Notes: a model not told the origin generated them from the letters alone. A stretch of DNA of 64,000 nucleotides from Eleginops maclovinus (GCF_036324505.1 NC_086365.1:5576655-5640654), one strand, 5' to 3'. Positions 39,501-50,536 are shown, counted from the first letter of the stretch. Made by a program: numbers and translations.

Positions 39501-42500
39501 TGCAGTTTTTCCTATTCCTAAAAACGTTTGTGCCTATTGACTTACTTTATTGATATCCATTTACCACTAAACCATATCATCTTTGTGTCAGGTGGTTGGC
39601 TCCTCATGTGTAGACATCATGTTGTCTAAACGGATTATGGTAGAGGCCCCATGAGACACCATTTGTATGCCCTCTGCCTCGTCTAGACTTATAAATCTAA
39701 TGGTGGTGCTGGGGCAGTGACAGAAACATGTTTGGATATGACATTTAAAACCTGCACCAGGACTCAATGCAGGGCCTAAACAGGACAAAGCATCCATAGA
39801 GCCATTGGTATGCAGTGATGGGGTTAAGTAATGTACCTCTTTTATTGTCAGTGGGTTATTAGAGCACAGAGTCATGATATGTTGTCTAATACTCATAGGA
39901 GTATTAGTATGTGGAGCAACTTAATATATCATTTTTCTTGCTCAGATTGGTTTAATTTATTTATGCTGATAATACACACCTGATTAAACAAGTTGCCTCT
40001 ACAGTAAATGATCAACTTTAAACTAAGCACTTACATGGCAGTACGCAACTAGATAATGAGACAAGGCAAAACTTCTCTAGCATCTTATATTTACACAGTA
40101 ATTGAAAGATTATACACAAGTAACAGGAGGGAATTGAGGTAAATATGGCCTGCTCATGGAAGATGCGTGGGATTAGTGTTTGGGTATAATCCCAATCCCC
40201 AAACCCACGCTGGTTACTGTCTACTCTTAACCTGAATCAACTGAAACGTCAAAAGTTAGTGCACATTTGTCATTCAAAGAGAAAGAACACTGCCCCGACA
40301 TGCAGTTTGTGTACAATGGGAACAAGCGTAGTAACTGTAAGTCAGGTAAGGCCTCTGTTCTTTCCTTCTTGGGGGGATTCCTATGGCCCAATGGCCCAAT
40401 ATTTCCAAACCAAGTTTGCAAAAAGCCCATTTGTCCAACAGCCTGTTCTACCAAAAACAAGTGCCCATTGCTCCAAAAATACAATCTTTGAGGCAAGATC
40501 CAGTGTGAGGAATGTCGGGACAAATTGCATTTCAATATCTAAATCAAGTATCCTTTACATCAAGTGTCCCACTTTCTCCTAAGATAGCTAAATATGTTGA
40601 CAATAACAGCCTGAATTTGAGACTGAATTTGAGACCTCTTATTTGTGTAACTTTAGATGTAATGAAAAATGTGTTCCCTCCCATGAGAGCCTCCGTTTCT
40701 CCCTGCTTGCTATTTGCAGCCATCTATGATTACTGCCACCCTTATCCTTATGTCCAATTTGACAGCCATCCCTCCGTCTGTAACAATTGCTTCTTATCAT
40801 TCCTTTTCAAAACTAGCTGCACTCACACATCACTTCAAAACCATGTATCCTTGGCCAGTCGGCCAAAATCCTGAAGGGTCACATCATGCACCCGAAAATA
40901 AGACTTTCTGTCTCATCTCCATTGAGATGATGAGAGTGCTGAAAGGTTTTGTTTCACCTCTGAGGACTCCCAGTGCAGCTGATAGGGCTGCAGGTATTTT
41001 CAGCTGTTACCCATGCTGGCGTGCAGACAGAGGAGCTCACCGAGGCTCCGACGTGAGCCGAACTGACGGCAGCTTAATTTTTTAGAGACCTTCATTGCTT
41101 TAATAATGCTACATTAATGATGCTGTTTGACCTTGTTGTGGGAGTTTATTTTTAATTCTGGTTAGAAAGGAACTTTAACGAGTAACTTCTGTGAGACTGT
41201 AAGTGTCTGAGGAGAGATTACAGCTGTTCTGGGGCAGCAATTGGTTGCTGACAGGCTTCCCCCGTGTGTATCATACCGTGGGTTTGATTTATGCGATCGT
41301 ATTCTGTAACACAAGGCAGCTGAGTCAGAGGACAGAGCCAAGGGAGAGTGACAGACCGTAGGGACAGTAAATATCATGAGGTGAAGACAAGGGCTTGTTC
41401 ACAACTGAAACCTGAAACAGACAGTACTCTAAGGCCTCTAGGCACAAGGTTACAAGTTTAATGGGCGAGACGTCTGACCTCTGAACCATCTAACCTGAAC
41501 TGAGGTTGGCAGGGAGATGTCTGTTTTGGGGTGTGGCACAGGAAAAGGAGGAGGGGTTTGGCGGCTGTGAAGGGAGATGGCAGGAAACAAGGGATGGGGA
41601 TTAAAAGTGCACTCATTCTGAACTATTCCAGGGACAAGAATCCAGGTCCCAAGAGATCTGCGGGCGACTCAGCCAGTCCGTCATATCTGGTACGGACTTT
41701 TTAAAGGCTTGAGAGTGGGGTGTCTAAAACAACAGCCCTGGCCTCCTTCTCTTCAGCTGTTCAGACTCATTTAAAGAACAATACTTTTCTACTCCCATTT
41801 ATCTGCTGCTCTTGCCTATGCAGCAGCTATTTATGGGTAGTCTTTGTAGCAGACTGGCATCTGCTGCCTCTATTTCCCCACAGCTTTGTCTTTGAGGGGA
41901 TTAGTGATGTTTATGGCAGTGGATGGACACAATGTACACGTTGACGGAACAATATAAGAGATGAAGGCCAAGCTGAACTTCATATTGTTTCATGACCTTG
42001 GTTTTTCTGGCTGTTGCAAACTCCTACAGTTTCTTGACCATTAAAGAGCCATCTGGGTATTAGGGTACAACCTGGATGTGAGAAATAAGATTATGTTTCT
42101 TTTCCCATCAAGGCAATAAAAGAACTCCCATTAACTAAATCTTGAAAATGCAATTATATTTATACAGACCAAAAGCACAAATATGTCTCAAAGGGCACTT
42201 CACATCCTTAGACCTTTGTTTCAGATATCTATGTGCAAATCATGCCTAAGGTGTCAGGATAAACCACAGCCAGATCAAAGATCCCCTAGAGGATAACACG
42301 TTTATTAAAAACTTGTATCAACTCTCACTAGGAAGGCTTCCAAGATGAAAACAAAATGTTCCAATTCCTTTACATGGGCATGTCTGGGTTGACAGCAGAC
42401 CCCCAAAAGAGCTAGGCTAATGGGCAGGGTGGGAGTAATACCATATCGTAATGACAGACAAGAGCGGATTAAAAAGGGAATGTTGATGGACATGATGGTA

Positions 42501-43127
42501 CAGATGAGTTATGGTGTGGAAGAGAGGGGATGGGTTAAGAGGCTGTGTGCGGCTTGAATAAGGAGTTGAATATAGGTACAGGGGGAAAGTTTGACGGGTG
42601 GGATGGCATCAATCAATTATTTTCTTTTATACGACCCGGCCCTTGCTCAAATTGCATCATCCCTCATAGGTCTTTGCTTGTGTCCAACCCTGCGCTCATC
42701 AACATTCCTATGCTGATCTTCATCATCTTGTCTTTCTACAGCTTGACCACAGAGAACAATCTGGTATGCCAATCCCTTTCCCCCCTAGCCACAATAGTAT
42801 TTGCTCATGGACCTCAAATCTTCCCTTGCACCCCAGGATGGTAGAAACACGCATGGATCAGTAATACAATACCACTGTCAAAGTCACTTTGAGGATTCCT
42901 ACGGACAAGCTGGCAGGCTAGCCATAGTGATGGAGTCGTCTGACTGAGATTCCCTCAAACAAAGACTAAATATAAATATACCAAGTCAATCCCAAAATCA
43001 TTTAAAGGTTATTTTTGCTATCAAATTGATATAAGCCTAAGGTATGCTTTGTTGCATTTTTACATGCTTTGCTCTTAAATGCACACAAACTATCAGGGTC
43101 CCTACCTTTCTTTGTGGGCTCTGGCAT
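11999..43127 (-). CDS. mybpc1: Myosin-binding protein C, slow type, with an expanded N-terminal exon array
   Basis: This is a thick-filament protein of the sarcomere that binds myosin and titin through its C-terminal modules and tunes cross-bridges through its N-terminus. The start ATG (43125-43127) reads MPEPTKK, as in mammalian slow MyBP-C. Leader exons: 43127-43106, 39446-39420. Twelve array exons occupy 38447-28603. Then 27623-27582, 27132-27091, 26316-26206, followed by the modular body: C1, M-motif, Ig C2-C5, FN3 C6-C7, Ig C8, FN3 C9, Ig C10. Every junction keeps frame; the summed CDS is 4,842 nt (1,613 aa), against about 1,140 aa in mammals. The excess is entirely N-terminal. A TATA box and E-boxes lie upstream. 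Whether all array exons are used in one transcript cannot be told from DNA. The body is certain; array splicing and the last exon are inferred. Confidence 0.95.
12531..12569. repeat. (TA)n microsatellite
   Basis: A short TA/ATA-rich run in the last mybpc1 intron. Confidence 0.85.
13083..13171 (-). other. mybpc1: Possible alternative last exon of mybpc1
   Basis: A good acceptor (CTTTTCTCAG, cut at 13172) is followed by 28 codons in the phase set by the C10 exon, ending in TGA at 13083-13085. A minus-strand AATAAA (13098-13103) lies inside it, just before the stop. It could be an alternative 3' end giving a tail that starts [11 protein letters not shown]. It may equally be chance. Confidence 0.22.
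14431..15792 (-). other. mybpc1: mybpc1 exons for FN3 C9 and Ig C10
   Basis: Exons 15792-15653 and 15560-15401 encode the C9 fibronectin module ([40 protein letters not shown]). Exons 15022-14886 and 14617-14431 encode the linker and C10 Ig module ([40 protein letters not shown]). In this family C10 is the main light-meromyosin/titin anchoring module. All residues expected for the fold appear intact. The final donor is GTTAGT, weaker than the others in the gene. Confidence 0.93.
16104..18388 (-). other. mybpc1: mybpc1 exons for FN3 C6-C7 and Ig C8
   Basis: C6: 18388-18284 and 18199-18011 ([32 protein letters not shown]). C7: 17443-17309 and 16746-16579 ([31 protein letters not shown]). C8: 16464-16376 and 16299-16104 ([48 protein letters not shown]). 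Each module is split over two exons in the usual MyBP-C pattern. The mammalian insert in C7 is absent from this exon model. Confidence 0.93.
18482..20328 (-). other. mybpc1: mybpc1 exons for Ig C2 (end), C3, C4 and C5
   Basis: The end of C2 is 20328-20204 ([19 protein letters not shown]). C3: 20114-20009 and 19661-19495. C4: 19393-19228 and 19148-19042. C5: 18945-18809 and 18641-18482. Typical Ig cores are visible, for example [15 protein letters not shown] in C3, [17 protein letters not shown] in C4 and [18 protein letters not shown] in C5. C5 lacks a long insertion of the kind known in the cardiac paralogue. Confidence 0.93.
21914..26316 (-). other. mybpc1: mybpc1 exons for C1, M-motif and start of C2
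   Basis: The pre-C1 exon is 26316-26206. C1: 25744-25596 and 25508-25391 ([34 protein letters not shown]). M-motif: 25304-25253, 24673-24617 and 22326-22160 ([34 protein letters not shown]), the region that contacts myosin S2 and carries regulatory phosphosites in the family. C2 begins in 22046-21914. Exon 25304-25253 ends SAFKR, and the next reads [14 protein letters not shown], as in mammals. Confidence 0.93.
27091..27623 (-). other. mybpc1: Two small pre-C1 linker exons of mybpc1
   Basis: Exons 27623-27582 ([13 protein letters not shown]) and 27132-27091 ([13 protein letters not shown]) are each 42 nt, class 1-1, with clean acceptors. They join the last C-type array exon to the pre-C1 exon. 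Like the array exons they can be skipped without changing frame. Confidence 0.75.
28603..31146 (-). repeat. mybpc1: mybpc1 cassette unit 1 (promoter-distal)
   Basis: Exons A 31146-31075, B 30064-29849 and C 28650-28603. The B-C intron is longer than in the other units (about 1.2 kb against 0.8-1.0 kb) and holds a retroelement-like tail. B differs from B of unit 4 at only about 3 of 72 codons. Confidence 0.88.
29330..29533 (+). mobile_element. LINE/SINE 3'-tail-like fragment
   Basis: The stretch ends in GACAATAAAGTGGACTTTGACTTTGACTT, broken here as GACAATAAAGTG plus repeated GACTTT. From general knowledge this is a common 3' end of fish retroposons with a short-repeat tail. No coding part is present and the 5' limit is uncertain. 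Confidence 0.5.
31486..33573 (-). repeat. mybpc1: mybpc1 cassette unit 2
   Basis: Exons A 33573-33502, B 32567-32352 and C 31536-31486 (the C exon has an expanded alanine run). In exon A the usual Ser after the first Glu is Cys (CVAPESNG), and the last codon is Thr instead of Pro. Confidence 0.88.
33955..35903 (-). repeat. mybpc1: mybpc1 cassette unit 3
   Basis: Exons A 35903-35832, B 34998-34783 and C 34002-33955 (ends PTPQS rather than PTPHA). Around exon A this unit is nearly identical to unit 2, introns included. Confidence 0.88.
36285..38447 (-). repeat. mybpc1: mybpc1 cassette unit 4 (promoter-proximal)
   Basis: Exons A 38447-38376, B 37552-37337 and C 36338-36285. Exon A reads [14 protein letters not shown] instead of the [13 protein letters not shown] of the other units. 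Cassette-like similarity continues upstream to about 38.79 kb and then stops. Confidence 0.88.
39447..43105 (-). other. mybpc1: First intron of mybpc1
   Basis: A 3.7-kb intron between the ATG exon and the second exon. No further exon, RNA gene or identifiable element was seen; reading frames in it have no recognisable homology. Confidence 0.55.
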
Positions 43128-43359
43128 CTTGCGCCTCGTCCCAAGAAAAAAGTATCAAGAAGTCAAAAGGTGCAGGTAGGTGTCTTCAGAGTAATGTGAC
43201 TCTAGAGGCGGCCAGGTAAGGCGTAGAACCCCTCTCTTCCAGGAAGATGAAAGATGATGATAGGACAGTAGAAGAAAAAAACCTTTGAGACTCTTTCAGA
43301 CCAGAGTGATGGGAGATGAGAGAGCACAGGGATACAGTTTGAAGTCTCACTGAGGGAGG

Positions 43360-43480
43360 AAAGGAGGACCAGTGATAGATTCAGGAGGGACAGGCTTTCA
43401 GGCCTTATATAGAGAGGTGGCTTGCTCCTCCTCTCTGAAGTGGTTGCTCTATCACTGTCCCCTTCCCACCAGCTGCTGTG
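43360..43480 (-). promoter_or_regulatory. mybpc1: mybpc1 core promoter
   Basis: On the minus strand a TATA box (TATATAAG, 43404-43411) sits about 280 bp upstream of the ATG and overlaps a one-mismatch CArG-like box (CTATATAAGG). An E-box CAGCTG lies about 60 bp farther upstream (43470-43475). A second CAGCTG (43778-43783) adjoins an A/T-rich MEF2-like stretch. Such a set fits a skeletal-muscle promoter. Transcription probably starts near 43375. Confidence 0.6.
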
Positions 43481-43483
43481 CCA

Positions 43484-45606
43484 GCTTTTAGGAAGAGAAG
43501 AAGTTAAATTAAAGTTAAATTTAAATGTATCAACATCTTGCCTTTTACTTTATTTTAGCTGACTGGATCATAGTTCAATATGTTAGTTTTGTAGATGGAG
43601 CCGTAGGCCCTAAAACTTAAAAAAATATATTAGTTTTGCAGATCCAATATTTCTACAAAATGTAGAAATGTCAAAGAATTCTTGGAAGTTTAACAAAAAA
43701 TAGAATCATTTGATATCTTGAGGGTTAGGTGAGCAGACCTATAGCATTCTCATGGCTGTCCATTAAATAGGAAGCTGCAGCTGGTTATTTTATTTTACAC
43801 AAAAAACTTGAAACCCGGTAAACAAATATCCCAGATCTGTCCAAAGGTAACAACATCTTCACAGTCAATTAAAATAATTGTATTTTAATAGTTTCATCCG
43901 TATGTCTCCATAGACAACAAAGTGAGTAATTCAGCATTGCTCAAAATGTCAGAGTCATTTAAGAATACATTTGTCATCATTACTTCCAGATTTCCCCCTT
44001 GGGATCAGGGTGAGGGCTGTCAGCAGGGCATGAGAGGTGAGTATCCTCAATGCACTATAGAAGCAGATGAAGAGGGAGGAAATCAGCAGGTGGGCTTTAA
44101 AAAGGGACCAGTGTCGTCATTGTCACAGGTCTGATGCTGATGTAATACTCTACTGCAAATGATTGACAACCTATGCAGAACACATGGATAAACAATATGA
44201 AAAAACTATATAAAAAGTTTGAGAGGGAATGCTTCGACATGCTGCAGATATCCCTTTAATCCAGGGGGAATGCTGTCCAAGGAGAGCAGGCTTTTTAAAC
44301 AGCAAATAAATACTGCGGAGATGCCTGGGCAGTGCCTATACTTAGAAAGCTACCATAAACCTTGACATTTGACATGTGTATCTGACATGAAAAGAGGGTT
44401 TCATTGTGAATTATGTCATTGATGGTGCTGCTTTGGTCCTAATTAATCTTCTTAGCATTTCAAACACAAGTGACAAATCAGGTGTGGTGTCCGATCAAAG
44501 GACATCGTAAAGATTAAACGACAAGGCTGCTGCATTTGGCAAGCCTGGACAGTACCAGGTGTCTGCAGAGAATCTAACAATATCTTTACCACTTTAGCAT
44601 GTTAATGATCTCAACATGGAAGTGCACTTAAAACATTCACATTTAATTCTTCAGACAAGCCAATGGGACAGTCAAGACTAGGCACAGCTCTATTTTAGGG
44701 GCCGTAGATAATGTCTGTGCACAGGAATGCCGCCTATATCGACTCTCAGATATTTGCTTGAATACTCATCACAAAGGGGAAGATCCTCAAACTGAGTCAC
44801 TTGCAGGCGAACATTTCATTTGATGTGGAAGTTTTTAATTAAGAACTTTTCGTAAATGACTGTTTGTATGTGGCCTTTCTTGGTAACAGACACTCATAGC
44901 TCAGTTCACCCATTTATAACCCGCAGTGGGCACCGGCAGTAAATACTGGGCTTAGGGAGGTATCATGTGGGTCTGCTACAAACAGCACAAAACCATTTGG
45001 TATTGCCTGGGATGGCCGAGGGTTCACATCACCGAGGCGATTTAGCCATGAGGTCACACCACAGGGAAAAGGAAAAGAGGGGTTTTGAGATGGACTACAC
45101 TGACACCCTCTGGATCTTTACAGCCAGCAAAAGATTGTACGTAAAGGAAAACACACTCACAACAGGGGAAGGGGCACATTAGGCCCCAGCATGATTCATT
45201 TCTCTTAGGGGAGAGATAATCTTGCAGATATAGTAAAAATATTCTGGGAAATGGGAATCCTGAACTGCTTTTTGAGATTTATGTTGATCAATATAATTAC
45301 TATGGTTGATTAAGAAAGAACTGTTGCTTTTAGATAATGTTTAGATTACACATACTGACGTGTTATACACATTTATATAGTGTTGTCTTTCTGTCTTTCT
45401 TCTTATTATTTTAATATTCATGATTTTTTTAATGTTTGTTTTGTATGCCGGAAACCATAAAAATATCAATACATTAGATATGATCATAAACAACTTAGCA
45501 ATATCCAAGTCAATTGCAACATTATACAGTATATAAAAGTTAAAGTCCTGTTAACAGTTTTATAGTCTATATATATTACTTACCGTGTGAAGTGCACTGA
45601 ACAAAC
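43484..45606. other. Intergenic, mybpc1 to Spi cluster
   Basis: Non-coding AT-rich sequence without recognised genes. It may hold mybpc1 upstream elements such as the E-box at 43778-43783. Confidence 0.5.
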
Positions 45607-45796
45607 TGAAACGTTGACTTTGATTAAATGTATTAGGTCAACAGATTTCACATAACTGTATTAAGTTAGTTGAAAGCAATAATATTAAGTTTAAATAAAC
45701 TGATTAGATTCAACTTAATATTATTGTTTTTAACTAATCTAATACAGTTATGTGAAATCTGTGGACATAATACATTTAATTGAAGTCAACGATTCA
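45607..45796. mobile_element. 190-bp palindromic fold-back element, copy 1
   Basis: The two halves are near-perfect inverted complements of about 90 bp each, beginning TGAAACGTTGACTT and ending with the complement of TGAATCGTTGACTT. A homologous element of the same length lies at 52468-52657. Such structures are typical of fold-back MITEs. No clear target duplication was identified. Confidence 0.75.
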
Positions 45797-45874
45797 TTTT
45801 CTTTTCTGTGTGTGGAAGGATATACACAAATCTAATCCTTATCCGCAACTGACATTTGATCTTTTACTGTGACA

Positions 45875-46058
45875 TTTTTTTTTATAAAGATATTTTTAGG
45901 GGGCTTTTTGCCTTTAATCGGATAGGACCGTGGAGAGTGACAGGAAAGTGGGAGAGAGAGTCGGGGTGGGATCCGGAAAGGACCACGGATCGGGAATCGA
46001 ACCCGGGTCGCCAGCGTACGGTGCAGGTGCCCCGGCCAGTCGCGCCACGGCCGGGGCC
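45875..46058 (-). mobile_element. tRNA-derived SINE with target-site duplication
   Basis: On the minus strand the element begins GGCCCCGGCCG. It carries a Pol III A box (TGGCGCGACTGG, 46036-46047) and a perfect B box (GGTTCGATTCC, 45993-46003), then a tRNA-unrelated body, and ends in an A-rich tail. It is flanked by perfect 10-bp duplications TACTGTGACA at 45865-45874 and 46059-46068. It is GC-rich compared with its surroundings. It is not an intact tRNA gene. Confidence 0.88.
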
Positions 46059-46315
46059 TACTGTGACAGATTTAATATATAATTCGCTTTTTTCTATGTA
46101 AGTTAAGAACATTTCAACCCTAAAATGAGATAAAAATACAACACAATTATGACAGCTTATTGATGTTTTTATTATTTACACAATAAACTCAATGCATGTC
46201 AAGAAAACAGTTTTTAACTCACAGTATTTACACAGGTTTAAGATTCTAGATTAAATATAAATCAAAGGAGGAGATTTATATGACGTGAAATAAGCAACAC
46301 AAAATCTAGTCCACC

Positions 46316-47602
46316 CTACAGATCACCACGTTGATACTTCTGCAGTATCATCAGTGTCTCTTGGCTGAATTGGTAGGTGAGCTTCTTCTTCACCTTGAAG
46401 ATCTCTCCGGACCGGGCGTAGTTCCTCAGGGCGCGGGACATCTTTTGGTAGGTCATAGGCCTCTTGTTGCCCTTTCTTTGTCCCCACAGTGCTGCAACCT
46501 GGTCCTTGTTCGTGGAGGAGAAGCGGAAAACACCTGCGGATGCTGGCACCCAGGACACGCAGTGGGCCATGTTCGGATCTTCCAACATCTCAAACAAAAA
46601 GTGAAAGAGGCGTACCTTTCCACCTGCAACCATTCAGCAAAGAGTAAGTGGCTAAACCTGATAGGGATTTAGAACAGGGAATTTGGGAATATAGCAGCAG
46701 CTGTACCACTTTAAAACAGTTAGTGTTGTTACAGTTAATCATTTCCTCAAATACAGCAATTCCCAGAAAATCTCAATACTGATGGGAGGACTTTCAGTGG
46801 AGAGGGTATGGCTGTAAACACTGGTTATCTGATAGATATGTAAAAACAACCACAGAGCTAAGCCATGCACAGCTTAATTATTTTTCACAGTAAAGGGAAG
46901 GTCTCGTATTTGCTCTCTTGGTATTGTTTCCCCTAGGCTACTAGCAACCCGAGCAATAACAGTATTTAGTGACCAAAAAAAGGAGAACTCACCACTCCCC
47001 GCTGTGTGTTTGGTTGGTTGTGTTGTTGATACAAAGTTTGGCAGTGACCCACGCTCAGACAATGTTACTGCTGTGTTGTGACCGAGAGCCGGTGGGGTGA
47101 TGTGTGCCAGCAAAGGTTCATGTTTGATGATCTTTGATAAGAAAAAACAAGGATTAAATGTGCACATTTTACTGAATTATAGATACAGTTGCCTTATGGG
47201 GAAAAACATTTTAATGCTCACAGGTGGCTCATAACACATCCAGCGATGCTCGCATGATTCTGCTTCCAGAGAGGCAAATCTTTCATCCACAGACGCACCT
47301 GCAAACCAAGACACATCGTACACTGTAAAATGCAAAGCTCAAAGATTAAGATTAAATGAATCTTTAGGTGTTATAGTTTAATTTCCCAGGATTTCCTCTT
47401 ACCCTTTTCTGTGGCATTTTGTCTGTAGTACTCCTCTAGGAACTCTAGGATCACCTCCAAATCTGATTGAGACTCCTGGTAAGAATTCTGATGAAAAAAA
47501 TAAATCAGCTTTGAAAACCTCATCACATTCAATGTTTTGCCTTGGAAGATATTTTAAGGTAATGCTTAATATCGTCCTTGCAGCACGTCTGCTCTTTACC
47601 AT
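46316..47602 (-). CDS. Spi-class ETS transcription factor, divergent paralogue next to spic
   Basis: Exons: 47602-47600 (ATG only), 47487-47403, 47298-47222, 47131-46993, 46623-46316. Phases agree and give about 203 aa. The last exon is a full Spi-type ETS domain starting GGKVRLFHFLFEML. It includes the DNA-recognition helix (MTYQKMSRALRNYARSGEI) and KVKKKLTYQF, then a very short tail. The Spi class (PU.1, SpiB, SpiC) binds GGAA sites in myeloid and B cells. The N-terminal half is acidic but not otherwise recognisable (LEVILEFLEEYY; LEAESCEHRW). A TATA box 90 bp upstream supports the ATG at the end of exon 1, but an upstream start is not excluded. It lies 1.5 kb downstream of spic on the same strand. 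It may be a fish or ancient Spi paralogue; I do not assign a name. Confidence 0.85.
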
Positions 47603-47686
47603 TGCTGTTGAATCTAATGCAGTACAGTCCTTGCAGTTTGGGAGAATTTCACAAAACTGACTTTGAGACGCTCAAGTGTACGGACT

Positions 47687-47696
47687 CTTATTATAC
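47687..47696 (-). promoter_or_regulatory. TATA-like box of the Spi-class paralogue
   Basis: GTATAATAAG on the minus strand, about 90 bp upstream of the predicted ATG. An ETS/PU.1-like core, AGGAAGTG, lies further upstream at 47933-47940, which would allow Spi-family autoregulation (inference). Confidence 0.45.
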
Positions 47697-48089
47697 CCCC
47701 CACAGGAGCGGGGCTTTCTGCATAACACCAGACGTTTGCTACCCAATGCTCACAGGAACAATGACCACCATCCCACAAAGCCCCAACACCGGCACCAGTC
47801 AACCCATCAACAAAGCCTCCCAGCACTGACCACATCCTCCCCACTGAAGCAGATAAGACCGGGCCTGAAGGCAGCGTCTACACAACGCTCTCTTTTCAGG
47901 AAAAACACACTTGCTGCCACATTTTTCCTCACAGGAAGTGTCTTAATTTCAGATTTTGTAGTGCGCTTGTTGCAATATTTCAGTGCGGTGATAATGCCAG
48001 TGTTTTTCTCTGTTTGTGACAAAAGACGTGCGTGTGGCTGCAGTCTGTTGTTATAAAGTCAGTCAAATCAAACACGAGTTAGAGTACAA

Positions 48090-49144
48090 AGATTGATTTA
48101 TTGGTTTTTATTCAAATGAAAAGTTTGATACAAAAAATGACTCTTATAATAGCAAACATTTCTTTATACACAATAAGATAAGTATACAAAACATTTCATC
48201 AGATAATGCTTATAACTGGTTGTTTAAACAACAGGAGCCATAGACAAACCTTAGTATCAATTGTTATTATTGTTATCAAATAATCCTCATCCTCTCTTCC
48301 ACCATATAAAAACCTTAGAGTTTTCTTTTGTTTTTATTACATTTTATGGGTCAATTATTTAAAATGAACACCTGTTGTAGATGTCAGATTTGTTCAACCT
48401 TTTTTGCTTCTAGTATAATATAGATATTTTTTTAAAGATAACATTTAATTCCTCAGACTATAATGAAGAACTAAACCCTACCTGTTAAGCACCTTTTGTT
48501 TCTGCTCATGAATCCTTCATTAAATGCAGGTGTGCTAACTGGAAAGCGCAACCTGTTTTGTCCGCAGTTAATGTCAGCATCTTTGAATATATAACTGCAT
48601 TTAATCCATTGAAGATTTTTAAATCATTCTTTAAAGTAACATTTACGTCAAATCTACGGGTTATAATTGAAATCTCTCTTCTTGATAAACTTTAGAGAAG
48701 TTTCTTATACAATTAATGCAGTAATTTTTGAAGTTTTTACAGTGACACATTTTACTGGCAGTGTATAAATCCACAAAACAAATCTGTGACACAAGACATA
48801 AATTGACTAAATATGGTCTCTGTCTTTGAAAACCTCCTAGGTTGAGTACTTGTTAATCAATAAATATTTCTAATTGAATCCCAATTCCTTTAATTGTCAC
48901 TTATCTGTTAGATTTAGTTTTAGTTTTAATCTAGGGGTTATTTTATTTTAGTCCTCACATTTTGTCACACTCCTATATGGAACATAAACATGTATTTAAA
49001 CAGCTTTTATGACATTAATAGTCCGATTATAGCCTGTAGGAGGTTCAGGGACTGGATGTGGACCTGGAACATTTGAGAGTAGACAAACCGAAGTCTTTGA
49101 AAAACCTTTTAAAGTTATTTTCCCCCTCAGTGATCAGAAGCAGC
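48090..49144 (-). other. spic: Probable spic 3' UTR
   Basis: AT-rich sequence downstream of the spic stop. Minus-strand polyadenylation signals lie at 48097-48102 and about 48106-48111, giving a UTR of about 1 kb. Confidence 0.5.
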
Positions 49145-50478
49145 TCAGAGTTTGTTCGTGTTTTGTGAAGTGAAGCTGGAGGCCAGGTCATAGTCCTCCT
49201 GCAGCTGGTAGTGTCCGTACCAGCTGTGCCAGTCGGCCGCTGAAGGGCCGCAGTAGCTCTGTTCAGCTGGGCTTGGCTGCCGAATGTGGACCTCCTCCTG
49301 AGCTGCAGGGCGGCAGGGCAGGTGTGCCGAGCCCAGCCTGTGCAGGATGTCTGGGTTGAACTGATAAGTAAGTTTGCGGCGCACCTTGATGATCTCCCCG
49401 GTGCGGCTGTAGTTTCTCAGAGCTCTGGCCATCTTCTGATAGGTCATGGTCTTGCGGTTGCCCTTGCGTTGGCCCCAGCACTCAGCCAGCTTCTCCTTGT
49501 TCTTGGAGATGAAGTGGAAGGTGCCGCTGCTGTTGTCTGTCCACTGGATTGAATCGCCCATGTTGGGGTCATTGAGAGCTTCATGGAGGTATTCATAAAG
49601 TCTGAGCTTCTTACGACCTGAGGAGATGGAATTGGTTGTTTTAGTCACAAAGAATTTTAAATAAATCGGGTATGCTGAACACCTAAACCTGATTACCTGA
49701 TTTGCTGTTCCTCTGTGGTGGTAAGATAGAGTAGAAATTAGGCGATTCATTGCAATGCACAGAGTGACCCAAGGAAACTTCAGGGATGCCCTGAGGCCAG
49801 GACTGCTGCTAAAACAGAATTGTTTCAAGTCAAAAACATATTTTTATATCTTAAACACAAATACAGATTTTTGTGCACAACTTACAGCCATGTCATTCCA
49901 GTCATAAACCGGAGCCTGTACATCAGACGGGTGTGTCACCAGGCAGCAGGAGATTTGACACTGCAGGGATTGCTGCTGCGAACCCAAAGTCTCATAATAT
50001 CTGTACTCTGAAATGAAAAAAATACACCTCAGTTGTCATGCCGTAGATCGCAATACAATTAATTGAACAGATTATAGAAGAGAGGAAGATAAGAAAAATT
50101 ATAAGCATAAAATTGTGCATTGAAAAAATTATTAATACAAAATAGCAGAGGTTTGATGTTCATGTATTTTTGCAGTAAACTATGCAAGGTTTCCAAGCAA
50201 TTTTTACTGTACCTGAATTGTAATATGAATTGTTTGAATGCTGTTGAATTACATCAATTGCATCCTGGAAATGTTGGTTGATGTCGTTGTCCAAGGACGT
50301 CTGCAATAAATAAAAAATCTTAATTTCACCCTCAAATATCTAATCTTTCGTGTTTGTTTTTCTCTTCAAATAATTTAGAAAATGTGAAACATGAGATAAT
50401 AAAAGATAAAAAGAAATGTCTGGCATCCTATCAACTCACCATCTTGTATGTCTGAGTGTTGCCCTCGGTCGAGGCCAT
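49145..50478 (-). CDS. spic: Transcription factor Spi-C (ETS family)
   Basis: Exons: 50478-50440, 50300-50213, 50007-49886, 49808-49697, 49617-49145. Phases agree and give 277 aa, slightly longer than mammalian SPIC (about 248). The protein starts MASTEGNTQTYKM. The second exon contains FQDAIDVIQQHS, comparable to the start of mammalian SPIC. The last exon holds the ETS domain: GRKKLRLYEYLHEAL, then KNKEKLAECWGQRKGNRK, MTYQKMARALRNYSRTGEI and RRKLTYQF. A Tyr/Trp-rich tail follows (DWHSWYGHYQLQEDYD). SPIC directs red-pulp and bone-marrow iron-recycling macrophages in mammals. Position next to mybpc1 agrees with human 12q23. Confidence 0.92.
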
Positions 50479-50536
50479 TTCTGTCCTAGGAGGTGAACAC
50501 TGCCGCACTAGTTCAGGTGCACAGTATGTGGACAGG

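Noticed and set aside
40227..41085. Several overlapping 100-120-aa frames on both strands
   Set aside because: They lie in the first mybpc1 intron. Frames on both strands overlap and none has family features.
46036..46047. Possible tRNA gene from the A and B boxes
   Set aside because: The acceptor stem and anticodon arm do not form a tRNA, and the body, A-rich tail and duplications show a SINE.
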